A stretch of 64,000 nt of DNA. Source: Lentinula raphanica. Taxonomy: Eukaryota > Basidiomycota > Agaricomycetes > Agaricales > Omphalotaceae. The position numbers and the translations under genes are program-made. The notes below the pieces were generated by a model, which was given only the letters and a program-made list of their open reading frames with translations, ran no database searches and was not told the origin of the DNA. Within the stretch, counting starts at the first letter, position 1; each line of letters begins with the position of its first letter. Of the stretch, positions 22,666 through 34,600 are shown piece by piece. The stretch spans positions 310,001-374,000 of the forward strand of contig JANVFP010000033.1 in NCBI GenBank assembly GCA_027919835.1, read 5' to 3'.

Positions 22666-25600
22666 ATGGGTCTTGTTGACGGTCTCAGTACCAATCCTCT
22701 CTTACTGGATGGTGGATTTGTTAGTACATATGATAAGATCTTCTGGCAGGTCTTTCAATCTGTGCTTATCCAGTATACTAGGGAACGACCTTGGAGCAGC
22801 TGTTTCGAATTAACATCTCAAACACTCCCCTCTGGTCTGCTCAAGCAATACTAGATCACCCTGACACGGTAATCGAGGCTCACCTGGCTTTCTTGCGTGC
22901 CGGTGCAGAATTGATATCTACGAGCACGTAAATACTCCTTCATTGGCTGTAACCCTATGAGTTTCACTTAAACAACCATGGACCTGTCCACTTTTGGTTT
23001 AAACATGTTTAAACATCATTATATTATATATTCATGTATTGAGAGGTATCATTCAAAGAAGATTTAAACAAAATGGAAGGTTTAAACAAATGGGAAGTTT
23101 AAACAAATGGTTATGGAAGGTTTAAGCAAATGAGAGGTGCAAACAAATGAGAGGTTCAAACAAATAGAAGGTTTGAACGAACGGAAGGTTCAAACAAACG
23201 GAAAATTTAAATGAATGGAAGGTTTAAATGAATGGAAGGTTTAAACAAATGGAATGTTTAAACGAATGGAAGGTTTAGACAAACGGAAGGTTTAAACAAA
23301 TGGAAGGTTTAAACAAACAGAAGATTTAAACAAAGGAGAGGTTCAGATGAACAGAAGGTCAAGAAATGAAGTGGATATTGGAGAAGAATTGGAGAAGAAT
23401 TCACCTGTTTCCATGAGCAGCAGTACACGGTGGTTCTATAGATGGGAAGTAGCAAAGATGGAATGAGGTGGCTGGAGCAAGACAGGACAGATGAATGAGT
23501 GACGCAGTAAACAGGTGGCGATATGGTGTACAGGGTGGCAACAAGGTGTAGTATAGGTGGTGATGAGGTGTCCAGGCAGCGATGAGGTGAACGAGGGGAA
23601 GAAACAAGTGGTGGGCCACTGCCACAACCACCTCGGACTATCCGAGCTTTCCTTCCACTTCCGACCGCAGACTGTCTTTACTCCGGTTAGATTCTTGACT
23701 CATAGATTTTTGACTCAGTGTACGCAGGTCTTTTGTCGATCACTCCTGATCTTTATTCCGTCGAGTATATAAGCTTATCTACGTTGTACTCTACGGGGAC
23801 TCTTTTCGAATCGCATAACTTGATCCTGCTAGTTCTGCGTGCTCTTGAGAACTCTCAAAGCTAAGTATTCCTGAAGAATCTGATTTTCTTGTCGCGTTCC
23901 CCTTATTTCGATAAGCTACCGCGACATATTTTTTAGCATTCACAAGTTGTGTTATTGGACTTACTAGAAGGCACTCATCCAGTCTGATCAACTGGACCAT
24001 CCTCTGGTAACGACAGGTTTGAACAAATTTTGCACCGAAACCAAATTTTATTGCTTTTGAATAGATACGATGTCCTCTCGTCGAATTTTGCGCTCTCGAC
24101 GACGTGCCATGAGCGACCCGGCTGTTCCGGGCGCTCTCTCCCACTCTGAGGAGAACTTGGGAAGTTCTCCTCGCCCCGAATCCCCTTTGACGCCGATTGA
24201 GTCGGAAGGACCATCGGTTAATCCTTCACTGGATGAGCAAGGAATTCGATCCGAGCTGCCTGAGCCGGATCCAGCTGAGTTGAATGAACCAGCTAGTGAC
24301 CCTGTCGAGCCTCCACAATCTGGTGGAGTGGCTGGAGGGCGAGAAAATCCTGTCGAGCGTCCACTCGGTGGAACGGCTGATAGGCGTAACACTTCTGCAG
24401 GGAATAATGCCCCTGAGAAGACTTTTGATATCAACCCTGTAGAAACTGTCAATGGAAAATTCTTGAGCCCTGAACAAGAGCTCACTGTAAAAATGGCCGA
24501 AGCCGCTTTGAATGACCAGCAGCGTGAAAATTTCACGCGACATCAGAACTCTGTGAGAATCATGGCCGATGACGAGGAGTCCCATGGTGAGGGACCATCT
24601 TCTGGTAAAGGAAAGGGTGTTGATCCCCGAAACTGGGGAGCTACTCAGTTAGATCATGACGAAATGAATCCGGATGTCCAAGCTCAGATTTTTGCTAGTC
24701 TGGGAAATGCCCGGGCGAAGAAAAAGGAAGATTCGAGGGAGAGACGCTCCCAGATGCACGAAATGTTTGAGGAGTTTCAGACCTGGCAACTCCAGGAAAC
24801 TGAAAGATTCGAGACGAAGATGAAGGAACAACTTGAGGAGTTCAAACGAGAACTCTTTGAGAAGAAAGTCAAACGAGAGCTTGAAGAATCCGAAGTGCTT
24901 CAGGACATTCCTATCGTAATTGATGAACCTGAACCTAAACGGGTTAGAATTTCTGTTGAAAATACGAGAAAATTACCCGGACAACCCTCTGAATTGATAG
25001 CTCCCTCCAGTCACGTCAGGAAGCTTTTCAATCAAATGAGAATCGCCGACCGGGACTATTATTCAGACTCGGATAAAGAGAACGAACCTTGGGTAGACGA
25101 GAAACCCACTTGGAAAGCCAAGGGCATGAATATCAAACCTTTGAAACCTACCGAAATCTTCGACGGGTCTGCGAATCTGCGGTCCTTTCAACGAAACATG
25201 AGAGAGATCATCGCGTATCTTGAGGATGGCAGGGTTCCGGACTATCGCCAAGTCGAGGTAGCCTCCCGATTTTTGAAGGGAAAGGCTTACACTTTCTTCG
25301 AACGTATCTGCGGGGAGAACACAAGTCAATGGACGTTGAAGGATTTCTATGAGAAATTGTATGACTTTACCTTTCCGATTGATTTCCGCACCGAGCAGCG
25401 TCGTAAGCTCGTAAGCTTGCAGCAAGGGACCCGTCGAGTACGAGAGCATGTCGGTTTCTTCAATGATTTGTGTAATACTGCCGGTACCCTTGATGAACGC
25501 CATAAAATCATCTTCTTGTGGGATAGTTTCCAGCCGACCATTACCAAAGGCTTGTTAAGAATGGGGCATACCCCGGAAACAAGCTCGTTATTGGACATCA

Positions 25601-28600
25601 TTGAGGATGCAGAGAAAGTAGAGCTTATAGAAAATGTGGGGAAGACCTCACTGAAGACGGAGGGCTCTGTATCGAGTTCAGGCTTCAATTCGAAGCGCCG
25701 ATTTGGAGGGCGTACCTTCAACAACCACGAGAAGGATAGCCCCAAGGGCCAAACTGAAGCCTCCCGTTCTTCAGGGTCGAGGTGGAATGCGAATCCCCAG
25801 CGAAACTTGAACACCGGGAAGGAAAAGACTCCTGAAAAGGGAAATCAGTCCGCCTTCCCTAAAAGTTCAGAGAAAGGGAGTCGACTTACCGAGCAACAGA
25901 AGAATGAGTATCGAGCTGCGGGTAAATGTTTTGAATGTGGTGAAACTGGACATCGTTCACGAGACTGCCCCAAGAGAAACTCGGTGCAGTCTGATGCGAG
26001 AAAGAATGGTGGCCCACCTGGCCTCACTACTTACAATATGGAGTTTGAACTCATCGATGGGAGTTCCGATGAGGCTGAAGTAGTGGAGATGTCGCTCAAC
26101 CACATCGACTGGTTCCAAGACGTAGAGGATACCTATTATTCAGATGAGAGTGGAAGTGACTCAGACGTGTCCATGCAAGATGTATTCCCAAGCGAGAACT
26201 TCGCTGACGTAGGTGAACGATCCGTGAACCCCCTGCATAGGGACTGTGATCTGGAGGGCGAGCCTACGGAGGATGAAGGGATAATCCCGATAATGAAAGC
26301 ATCGTATTCGGCCGTGGAAGCAGTATACTATGACGCAGATGATGACTACTCTTCGGATGCTTCCGAAAGCGATGCGGAAACTATCGAGACCGATTCGGAG
26401 GAGGAATACACTGCGAGGCGTGGTGAGCCATACCTTCATCCTGAATGGGAGGACTCTTCCTACCTGTTTTTGAGAGTGAGGGATAACTATGATCCCTCAC
26501 TCATACGCAGTATACGTGACTTGGGTGGAAAACACTCAATCTTTGCGCTGAAGAAGGAACATTTAGGTTTCTGGAAGAAGGAACTACGAGGCCGAGGCCT
26601 TCACAACGAGTTGAATAACTCACACTTTGGGTTTCGGAATGATCCTCAACAACGCTGCTTTGGCGATCCGGTTGCTGAACAGTTTGAATATTTGTTGCAT
26701 AAGGGAGCTCCGTACCCTGGAGAGGATGATACTGATGAATCCTTCACTGATGTGGAGAGATTCTGTGCAGTGCGCATTTCAGACACCGAATATGTCTTGC
26801 TGGATTCGACTTCTGATGAAGGCGATTATTGCATTGATTCCAGCACCTTGCTCGATCCCGATTTCCGGCCTGTCGAATGGTTTAATCGAGTGAGGGAGAA
26901 TCCTGAGCGTCACATCCTCCACGTCCAGATTGGAACTGCGAAGACGATGGGAGATCCGAGAGGGAAAAGAATTGCCCAGATCCTGAATGGATCTGAGGAC
27001 TACCCTGGCAGATATCTGCCTTATCTTTCAGCTGAGCATTACCTCTTTGGAGAGACTGGTGAGCAGCGCTTTAACTGCTTCGAGTCCGTTTCGTGCTGTC
27101 GACACTATGTGGTGGAGGACCGGCTGCTGAAGTTGCGGTGGCCGTTGTCCGTGGACTTGATCAATGATCCACGCTTTGACGTTTATAGATGGTATCGAAA
27201 ACGATTGGTTCGTTTATTCCGGGAGTGCTTCGCCTGGGATTTGTGGCAGGAACCGCCATTCCTAGATGAGTTCTTCAGCCTTTTAGACGGGGATGAACCC
27301 GCGGGTGCTCTCCTTGGGGATCGGTATCTGCTACGCCAACTGATCAGGAGCTCGTTCGATAGCGTTGCAGATGGGATACAACTGAATGGAGTTCAAGTCC
27401 CCGCTGATCAGTACCCGAGTTTGCAGAGAAACGCCGCGCGTGTGAGAGATCCGGGAAGGAAGGTAGCTCGTCCCATTGTCATCGTTGTTCATATCAACGG
27501 ACATCCTGTGACGGCACTACTGGACTCCGGTTCTCTGGGTACCTTCATGAGTACAACGCTGTTGGATCAGCTCAAATTTCGTGTCGAAACGGTCAATCCA
27601 CCACTCACCTTGCAGTTAGCGGTCCAGGGTTCCCGTTCCAAAATCAATAGACGCGTATTTGCGAGGTTCGAGTACCAGTCCATTGACGAGGAACGAACTT
27701 TTGATGTAGCGAATATCAATTATCCAATGATCTTGGGAACAGACTGGATGTTTCAACATAGTGTTACGATAGGTTTTAACCCATCCCGTGTGGTCATAGG
27801 AAGCAACGAATGCTTACCCTTGAGGGGCCCAACCGTTTCTCAAATTGCGTCGCAGGCCGTTCGTGTCGAAGACGATGGACTGGCCGAAGTCTTTGTAACT
27901 GGATACTGTAGTGGTTGAACTTGTCTGTTTTGCCTCGCCGCTCGCCGTCTCTACCTACTGTTCTACTTCTGATGCTAACAACAGCAAATAACTACGTAAT
28001 CAAGCTTGCTCTACCTCTCCTACTCTCCGAGTCCCACGATACACCCTACTACATGTGCCCCCACTAAAAAAATGGCGACGCCCTCGTCGCCTATGAACCC
28101 CTAGCCTTCTCCAGCAACCGCTGCTCCTCGGCCAACTTTGTACCCGCTTTGGGTACGAATCTCCGCAGACGCCTGGATGAGAAGTCCCCCTTCAACGGAA
28201 CCCCTCCCAATGTTATCAACCTATATGAGTTGACCCTCCTACTCACCACTCGCACTGGTACAGACCACATGGGAACAATCTTCCTTTCTGTCCTGAAAGT
28301 ATACTCCATATTGCTCCTTCTCACCTGAACCAAGTCCCCTTCCATGAATACCACTTCTCCAGGCGCTCTACCCAAGACCCGCTTTCTGTCAAACCCAGCC
28401 TTCCTCTTCCTAGCATGCCTGACGATTGCCTCCCCTCCGTCGAGTTGCTGCTGTTCAACATAAGCAGTCTGAATCGCCACATCCGTTGGCAGCAATTCCT
28501 TCGTGGCTTCGCTTAGGGCTGTCCTCCTGGTGTTCACCACCGCTCCCAGTAACAGCTCCTTTGGAGTGAAGCGAAGCGCAGGCAGCACCCGATTGTTGAG

Positions 28601-31600
28601 ACACCACACAGCATGGTCAAGGTGCTCCGGCCATTTCCGTGGGAGTGAGCTCCATTCCATTGTCTTGAACTCCTCTGAATCTTCTCCCAGGTCCGGTGCG
28701 CACAAACGTTTCAGGATGTGAAGCAGGAGCTTGTTTGTGCCCTCCACCAACCCATTTACCCATGGCGAATAAGCAGGAGTGATGTGGTGTTTCACGCCCC
28801 ATTTTTCGCAGAACTCCCTCACGTCCTTGTTGTCGAAATGCGATCCACCATCCGTCATGAACGTTTCGGCTGGCAAGAAACCCCTGAAGATCGACTCCAA
28901 ACTCCCCATCGTAGTCTTTGCGGTCCCGCTCGTCTTGAACTTGTACGCCCACACGTGTTGCGAATACACGTCCAGATACAGGCCGACAGTGTGGAACCCT
29001 CCTTTGCCATCTGGCAGGGACAAATAGTCACCCACCAGTAGCTCAAATGGATGTCGCCGGGTGATGGGGTCTAATAGGGCATGGACGTGAGTCGGACCAA
29101 AGTTTTTGCACTTCGCACAGTCCCGAATCGCTGACATGATTGATTCGTCTAGCTTGGGGCTCCAGATGCTGTCCAGCAGTGCCATCTTCACCGAGTCCCG
29201 TCCCCAATGGCCCCCGTCTCTGTGCTGCACCACTGCCAGGTCACGAGCCTCCCGCTTTGTGACGCATTCAACTCTCGCTCTGTCCCGAACACCATCATTT
29301 CCCCCAACCTTCCAGAGCTTCCCTTCATCAACCATGTACCTGCCTGCCTTGTGGATTGCCCGTCTCTTAGCTGCTTCATCGGCTCCACCTTCCAACAACT
29401 CCAAAGCCTCTATCACCTCCAAAAACACTGCCTCCTCCCTGAACCTCTCCTTCAAGCCTGTCCAATCAACCTCTTCTGAAACCCCAAACACATTGTTAAC
29501 CAACCCGAAGCCTGACTCCCAATCTTCATCAACGTTCCACTCACTTCCATCTCCTGGTGTTCGTTCTTGACCCTCCCACATGCGGCTCAGCCCATCCGCT
29601 ACCACATTCAACTTCCCCGGAATGTGTTGCACATCCACGATCTGGTGAGCTAAGATTCCATCCCTCCATCGCGCATGGGCTGCGTTGAGCTTATCGTTAC
29701 ATAGCACATCTCTCAGAGCTTGACAGTCCGTTTCCACCTCCACCGGAAAGCCCCACACTATGTCCGAGAACTTATCTAACCCAAACTTCAAAGCCGCAAA
29801 CTCTAGTAGGAAGGGTTTATAGTTTCGCTCCGAGAGAGATGTGCGCTTCGACGCAAATGCAATGGGGTGTGTTTCTGTCACGGACGTCCCGTTTGGCCGC
29901 ACCACCTTCACACGCTGGGCCAATACTGCAGCGAAACCCTCCTTACACCCGTCGGTAGTCAAAATGAAGTGGGTTCCATCCCACACTGGGGCCCTCAGCA
30001 CAGGCTCCGATATGAGTGCCGCTTTCAGTGCCAGGAAGGCTTTTGTATGTTCCTCTGACCACTTATCTGCCAACTTGAATGACTCCATTGCCCGTCGCCA
30101 TGTAGATTTGTTGTAGTGCGGAGGTAGAGGAACCAATTTCACCAAGTTGCGTAGCGGTCCTTCAATACGAGCGTAATTTTTGATCAGATTGCGGAAGTGA
30201 CTTGTGAGTCCCAAGAAGGATGACAGGTTCAGAGCATCCTGTGGCTGCTTCCACTCCACCACGGCAGTGAGTTTTGCTGGGTCGACTGTCACTCCTCCCT
30301 TGCCTATTTTTCCCCCCGCAAAGATGCCCTCCGACACGAAGAATGAGGATTTAGCCGCTGACAGGGAGAGATTAGAGCTCCGAACTCTCTCTAAGATCCT
30401 CGTCAACTTTGTGAACATCCCATCAAAGGTGTCGTCTGCAGAACCCCCGTCATCTACGAACAACTCCATGGTGCCATCCCCGAGCAGATCACTCAAACGC
30501 TTGGCAGTCATATCCGCGAATGTTGAAGGAGCGCCCGTGAGTCCAAACGGCATCTTCACACACCAGAAGTAACCCTTCCCTTCGACGTAGAAGGCTGTAT
30601 ATGGTCTGGATTCCTTCGCAACCTCACATGCATAGAAGCCTGAGGCAAAGTCGAACAAGCAGAGCCATTCATGACCACTGAGATTTTGCTGCTTCATCCG
30701 GATATCCCCTTGTGGCATCGGCGCAACCTCTGTAACACGGTTAATCTGACCATAGTTCTGGCAGATTCTCCATTTCTGTGGTCCACCGGGTGCGCTCCGC
30801 TCCCGACGGTTCAGTTCCGGAGTTATGGGTGTATTGAACAGTGAGGGCAACCCTGCCTGCACACATTCCAAATCCAGCTTAGCCTTGAGCTCCTCGATAG
30901 TTAGGCCCTGACCCTCATGTGCTTTCTTTGCCAACGTGATAGGCGACACACATTTCACGTCCTCCGGGCTACACCGTTCGATAACACCTGCCTCAACCAA
31001 CTCGTCTACCTTCTTGTGCAAATACTCGCGTTGTGGTGGGGTAAGCCCTTTCTGTCGAACCTTCGTAGAGAATTTTGCATCACCAGGTACGTTCAGCTTA
31101 TGGACAGCCCCCGGTACTGGCCTAACCTCCCCAATCGACAGAGCGAAGCAATCCGCATATGATGCCAGCAGAGCCTTGACTTTCTCGAGCTGCTCCCTTG
31201 ACAAACCACTGCCAATCGTGACCTGCTTGAGGATTTCCTCCACCCTAGCTGGCCGGAAAGCACCATCGGGACCCTCATTTCGCGTGAAAACTCCTTTAGC
31301 TTCCGTGTCCAGTCCATCGGGAAGGAGATCGGATCCTATGCCCGGCAATTCAATCTCTTCATCTGTCACCACACAGACCGGAGTCATTTGTTCTGTCTGA
31401 TCTACTGATCTGGGGTTAGTTCGGAAAATTCCAGAAACCGAGTCTGAGAGAACTGCCCTGGAGGGGGGTGCGTGACTCCCCCCTACCAAGCTCACACGCT
31501 TCTTTCTTTTGTTTCTTCGCCTCCTCTTTCTCTTCTCTGAGCCCCAAGCCGCGACCACCTTATGTGGTGTCCGCGTCACACGATTCCTCCTTCTGAACCT

Positions 31601-34600
31601 CAACAGCCTAGCGCCCTTGCTGAAGTTGGCTGTCCACCACACCTTCCACTTCCTCTCTCTCATGTGCTCCTCTCTTCTCTCCTCATCTTTAGCCCTCCTC
31701 AACCGTTCTTCGACCCACAGGTCCTGCTGTCGTCGAGCTTCCCGGAACTGCCTCTCTAACTCCTCAGGACCCACCAGCTCAGGCTCAACCACACTTTCGA
31801 CTGATACCCTTGGTTCATGTGTTGCTTGCAGCTTCTGAGAAGTATGGTCAGCACTGTCCGGCAGAACCTGCAGCACAGAATCGGTAGGGACTCTCCTGCA
31901 CAGCGGGGCTTCGCATCTCTTGCTAACCCCGCCGATTTCTGCCTCGCTAGCCACAATACACTGGTCCTCCTCCACCAGACGAATTGGGCATGAAGTCGAC
32001 ATCTTCGCTTGCATTGGCTTCACTTCCAAAACCTTGCTGCCCAACCCTTGATTGAAGATGAGGCGCTTCTGTTTCCGTTCATTCTCCACCCTCAACGTAT
32101 CATTCCTGTAGTCGTGCACTGCTCGGAATGATTCCAGAAGTGGCTTTCCGAATAGGAACTGCCAACTCCCACCGCTGTCGAAGACCTCGAAGATACCATC
32201 CACCGCTATACCACCCACACTTATCCTTCCCTCCCAGCTCGCCACTCCCGGTACTACACTTCCATCTGCCATGCGGAACCTCCTCACTGAACTACTCCAC
32301 CCACCAATCTCTTCTCGCAACCTATGATAGACTCCTGAGTCCATTGCTGCCACCATGGCACCGTCGTCGACCATGGCCATTACACTTGCCCCTACACCCT
32401 CTCTATCCGTGAGCTGGATCTCCATCCTAAATGGTTTGCTTGTCTGGCTAACACACCCCTGAACATTGTAGACTTCAACTAGATTTGATTCAGCAAGAAG
32501 TTCTTCAGTTACAAGATTTTCGGGGTGTGTATCAACACGGGTTGCACGATCGCCAAGATCATCGCCAACCCTCAAGCTTTTCCCGACTGGCTCATCCCTT
32601 CAAAGATCCACGAATCGTCTCCGTCGTCCCCCACATGGAACACTCTCGCCGGTCGATTCTCTGATCCCAAGATGCGCTGGCAGTAGGCGCGCCAGTTTCC
32701 CTCGATCTTCGGAATGCTACCCCCAGTACAGTCATCTCCCCTACGATGGCCTCGTCCACACCGGAAGCACTCGCCGCTGCAGACAGGAGCCGTTCCTGGT
32801 GCGAGTGGCATAACAGTTTGGTCCGAAAATCGTACGTTTTGCCCAAAACGACGTGCCCAGTCTCTGATATCCTGTTCCCAGGCCCTGCGTCCTTCCTCCG
32901 AGTCTGGATATGGTTGCTTCGCTGCAATGGCTGCCCGCAATGCTGCCTTGTCCACTGACGAGTCATATCTTGGAGTGCTTCTCCCGAAATCTGTGTCGCT
33001 GCGTCTATTCCTGTTTGGAGTAGGTGATGGGGGTGGACTTGACAGGGTCGTGGATGCGAATGAAGAAGCGAGCTGGGATCTGGGAGTTGCCTGCGCAACC
33101 GGAACAGCTTCTCTCCTCCTCTCCAGATCAACTTCGTGCTCAGCCTCGACACGCAGCGTACTCCATTTCACTGCTCTGATAGCATCAGTGAAAGATTCCC
33201 AAGTGTCGTAGTCCTCCCCTACAGCTTTCTTCAACGCATATGGCAGCCTCTTCCAGGCGCTCGCGATCCCTTCTTTCGTTTTGTCGATCTTCGCTCCCTT
33301 CGCCAACGCCAGCAACCGTTCTCCAAACCATTTGTGATAGGGGACCTGGGCCTCGCTGTGACGCGTGAGGATCAGTTCGTGCGTGATGGATAACGTTTCG
33401 AGCTCCTCCAAGTATACTTTCGCGTCTTTTTTCTTCTTCTTCTGGGATGGGAACCGTTCATTGAACAGGTTGCTGAGATCGGCCCACTCCCCTGACCTTT
33501 GCTCCTTGCTCAGGTCATCGTACCACTCTTCTGCCAAGGAATCCTCCTCCAGAAACATCTTCAGCTTGGCAGCCCAGTCCTTTTCGGCGATCCCCATTGC
33601 AACGAATGTCTTTTCTAACTCCCTAAGCCATGTCGAGGGACGGACACCATCCGTCGGGTCCCCCGCAAAGTTTTTGATTGCCAGGAATGACTCTTTGGCT
33701 GCCATACTTGGTACGTGAGACTTTTGTGCTGATGCTGTGTTGTTTTGACTTTCTGTCGTAGAGACTATCGGAAATCGCGAGGATCGACCTAGAAATGACT
33801 GTGCTACCCAATCTAGAGTCGGGTCTGTTCGAACTGGTGACGAGAATAGGGTGTCTGGGTTGGAGTCTGAGTCTGGATCTGGGGTGCGATTGTCCAACGT
33901 TTCCGTTGGCGCAAATTTTTTCGATGTAAAACGGCCGTTCGCTCTCGGTTGGCTTTTCCAAGCCAGTTTTTCTGTTTCTGATGCGGATGATACCGCGCGT
34001 GACACGAATCACACTCTCTTCACCAAGATGGACTGGCCGAAGTCTTTGTAACTGGATACTGTAGTGGTTGAACTTGTCTGTTTTGCCTCGCCGCTCGCCG
34101 TCTCTACCTACTGTTCTACTTCTGATGCTAACAACAGCAAATAACTACGTAATCAAGCTTGCTCTACCTCTCCTACTCTCCGAGTCCCACGATACACCCT
34201 ACTACAACGATGAGCTGGAGAAGGCCAGAGAGGAACTACGGGCCTATGCTCGACCCTTGTGTCGTACGATGGCGGAAACGGAGTTGCCTCCTTTGCGGGA
34301 GATCAACCATCACATACCGCTTATTGATGAGTCGTTGATTATTCCCTGGAGGCCATCGCGTTTGCCTGAGAAGTTCCGGGAAGATTGGGTTGAGAAGAGG
34401 GATGCATACATCAAGAGCGGTAGGTGGAAAATAACTACCTCCAATAATACCGTCCCACTGTTGCTGATTCCGAAACATGGTTCACAGAGGAATCGACTCC
34501 GCGTGGTGGCAGATCTACGACGGAGGAACGCCAACACCAGAAAGCTGGCGTTGCCTTTGCCTGATATTGATGGCATCTTGCGACGCGCTGCCCGTGCACG

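Larger units (their letters stand above)
27876..34206 (-). mobile_element. nested Ty3/gypsy-type element, antisense, very recent
   Basis: A 6331-bp element on the minus strand is bounded by 178-bp direct LTRs (TG...CA) that look identical by eye. The target duplication is ACGA (27872-27875 and 34207-34210). Removing the element and one ACGA restores the host reading frame exactly between protease and reverse transcriptase. It carries complete gag and pol frames with no visible stop or frameshift, so it may be autonomous. Integrase follows RNase H, the Ty3/gypsy order. Ambiguity: because of shared flanking bases, a 5-bp duplication CGATG with shifted ends is the alternative reading. Confidence 0.92.

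Noticed and set aside
23401..23772. Open frames overlapping the minisatellite flank and left LTR.
   Set aside because: They cross the LTR boundary and follow repeat composition; no protein-like features.
23927..24069. tRNA or self-priming site of the host Ty3 directly after the left LTR.
   Set aside because: The sequence after the LTR (TATTTTTTAGC) neither starts with TGG nor pairs with the LTR in a way I could see, so none is annotated.
27876..27918. The last 14 codons of the host Gag frame as a natural C-terminus.
   Set aside because: They are encoded by the nested LTR and recur at 34029-34071, so the stop is created by the insertion.
34068..34210. Reading the host pol as starting at 34068 (open frame into the nested LTR).
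   Set aside because: The first 48 codons are nested-element LTR. The native host sequence resumes at 34207/34211, and the joined frame length is an exact multiple of three only with those boundaries.
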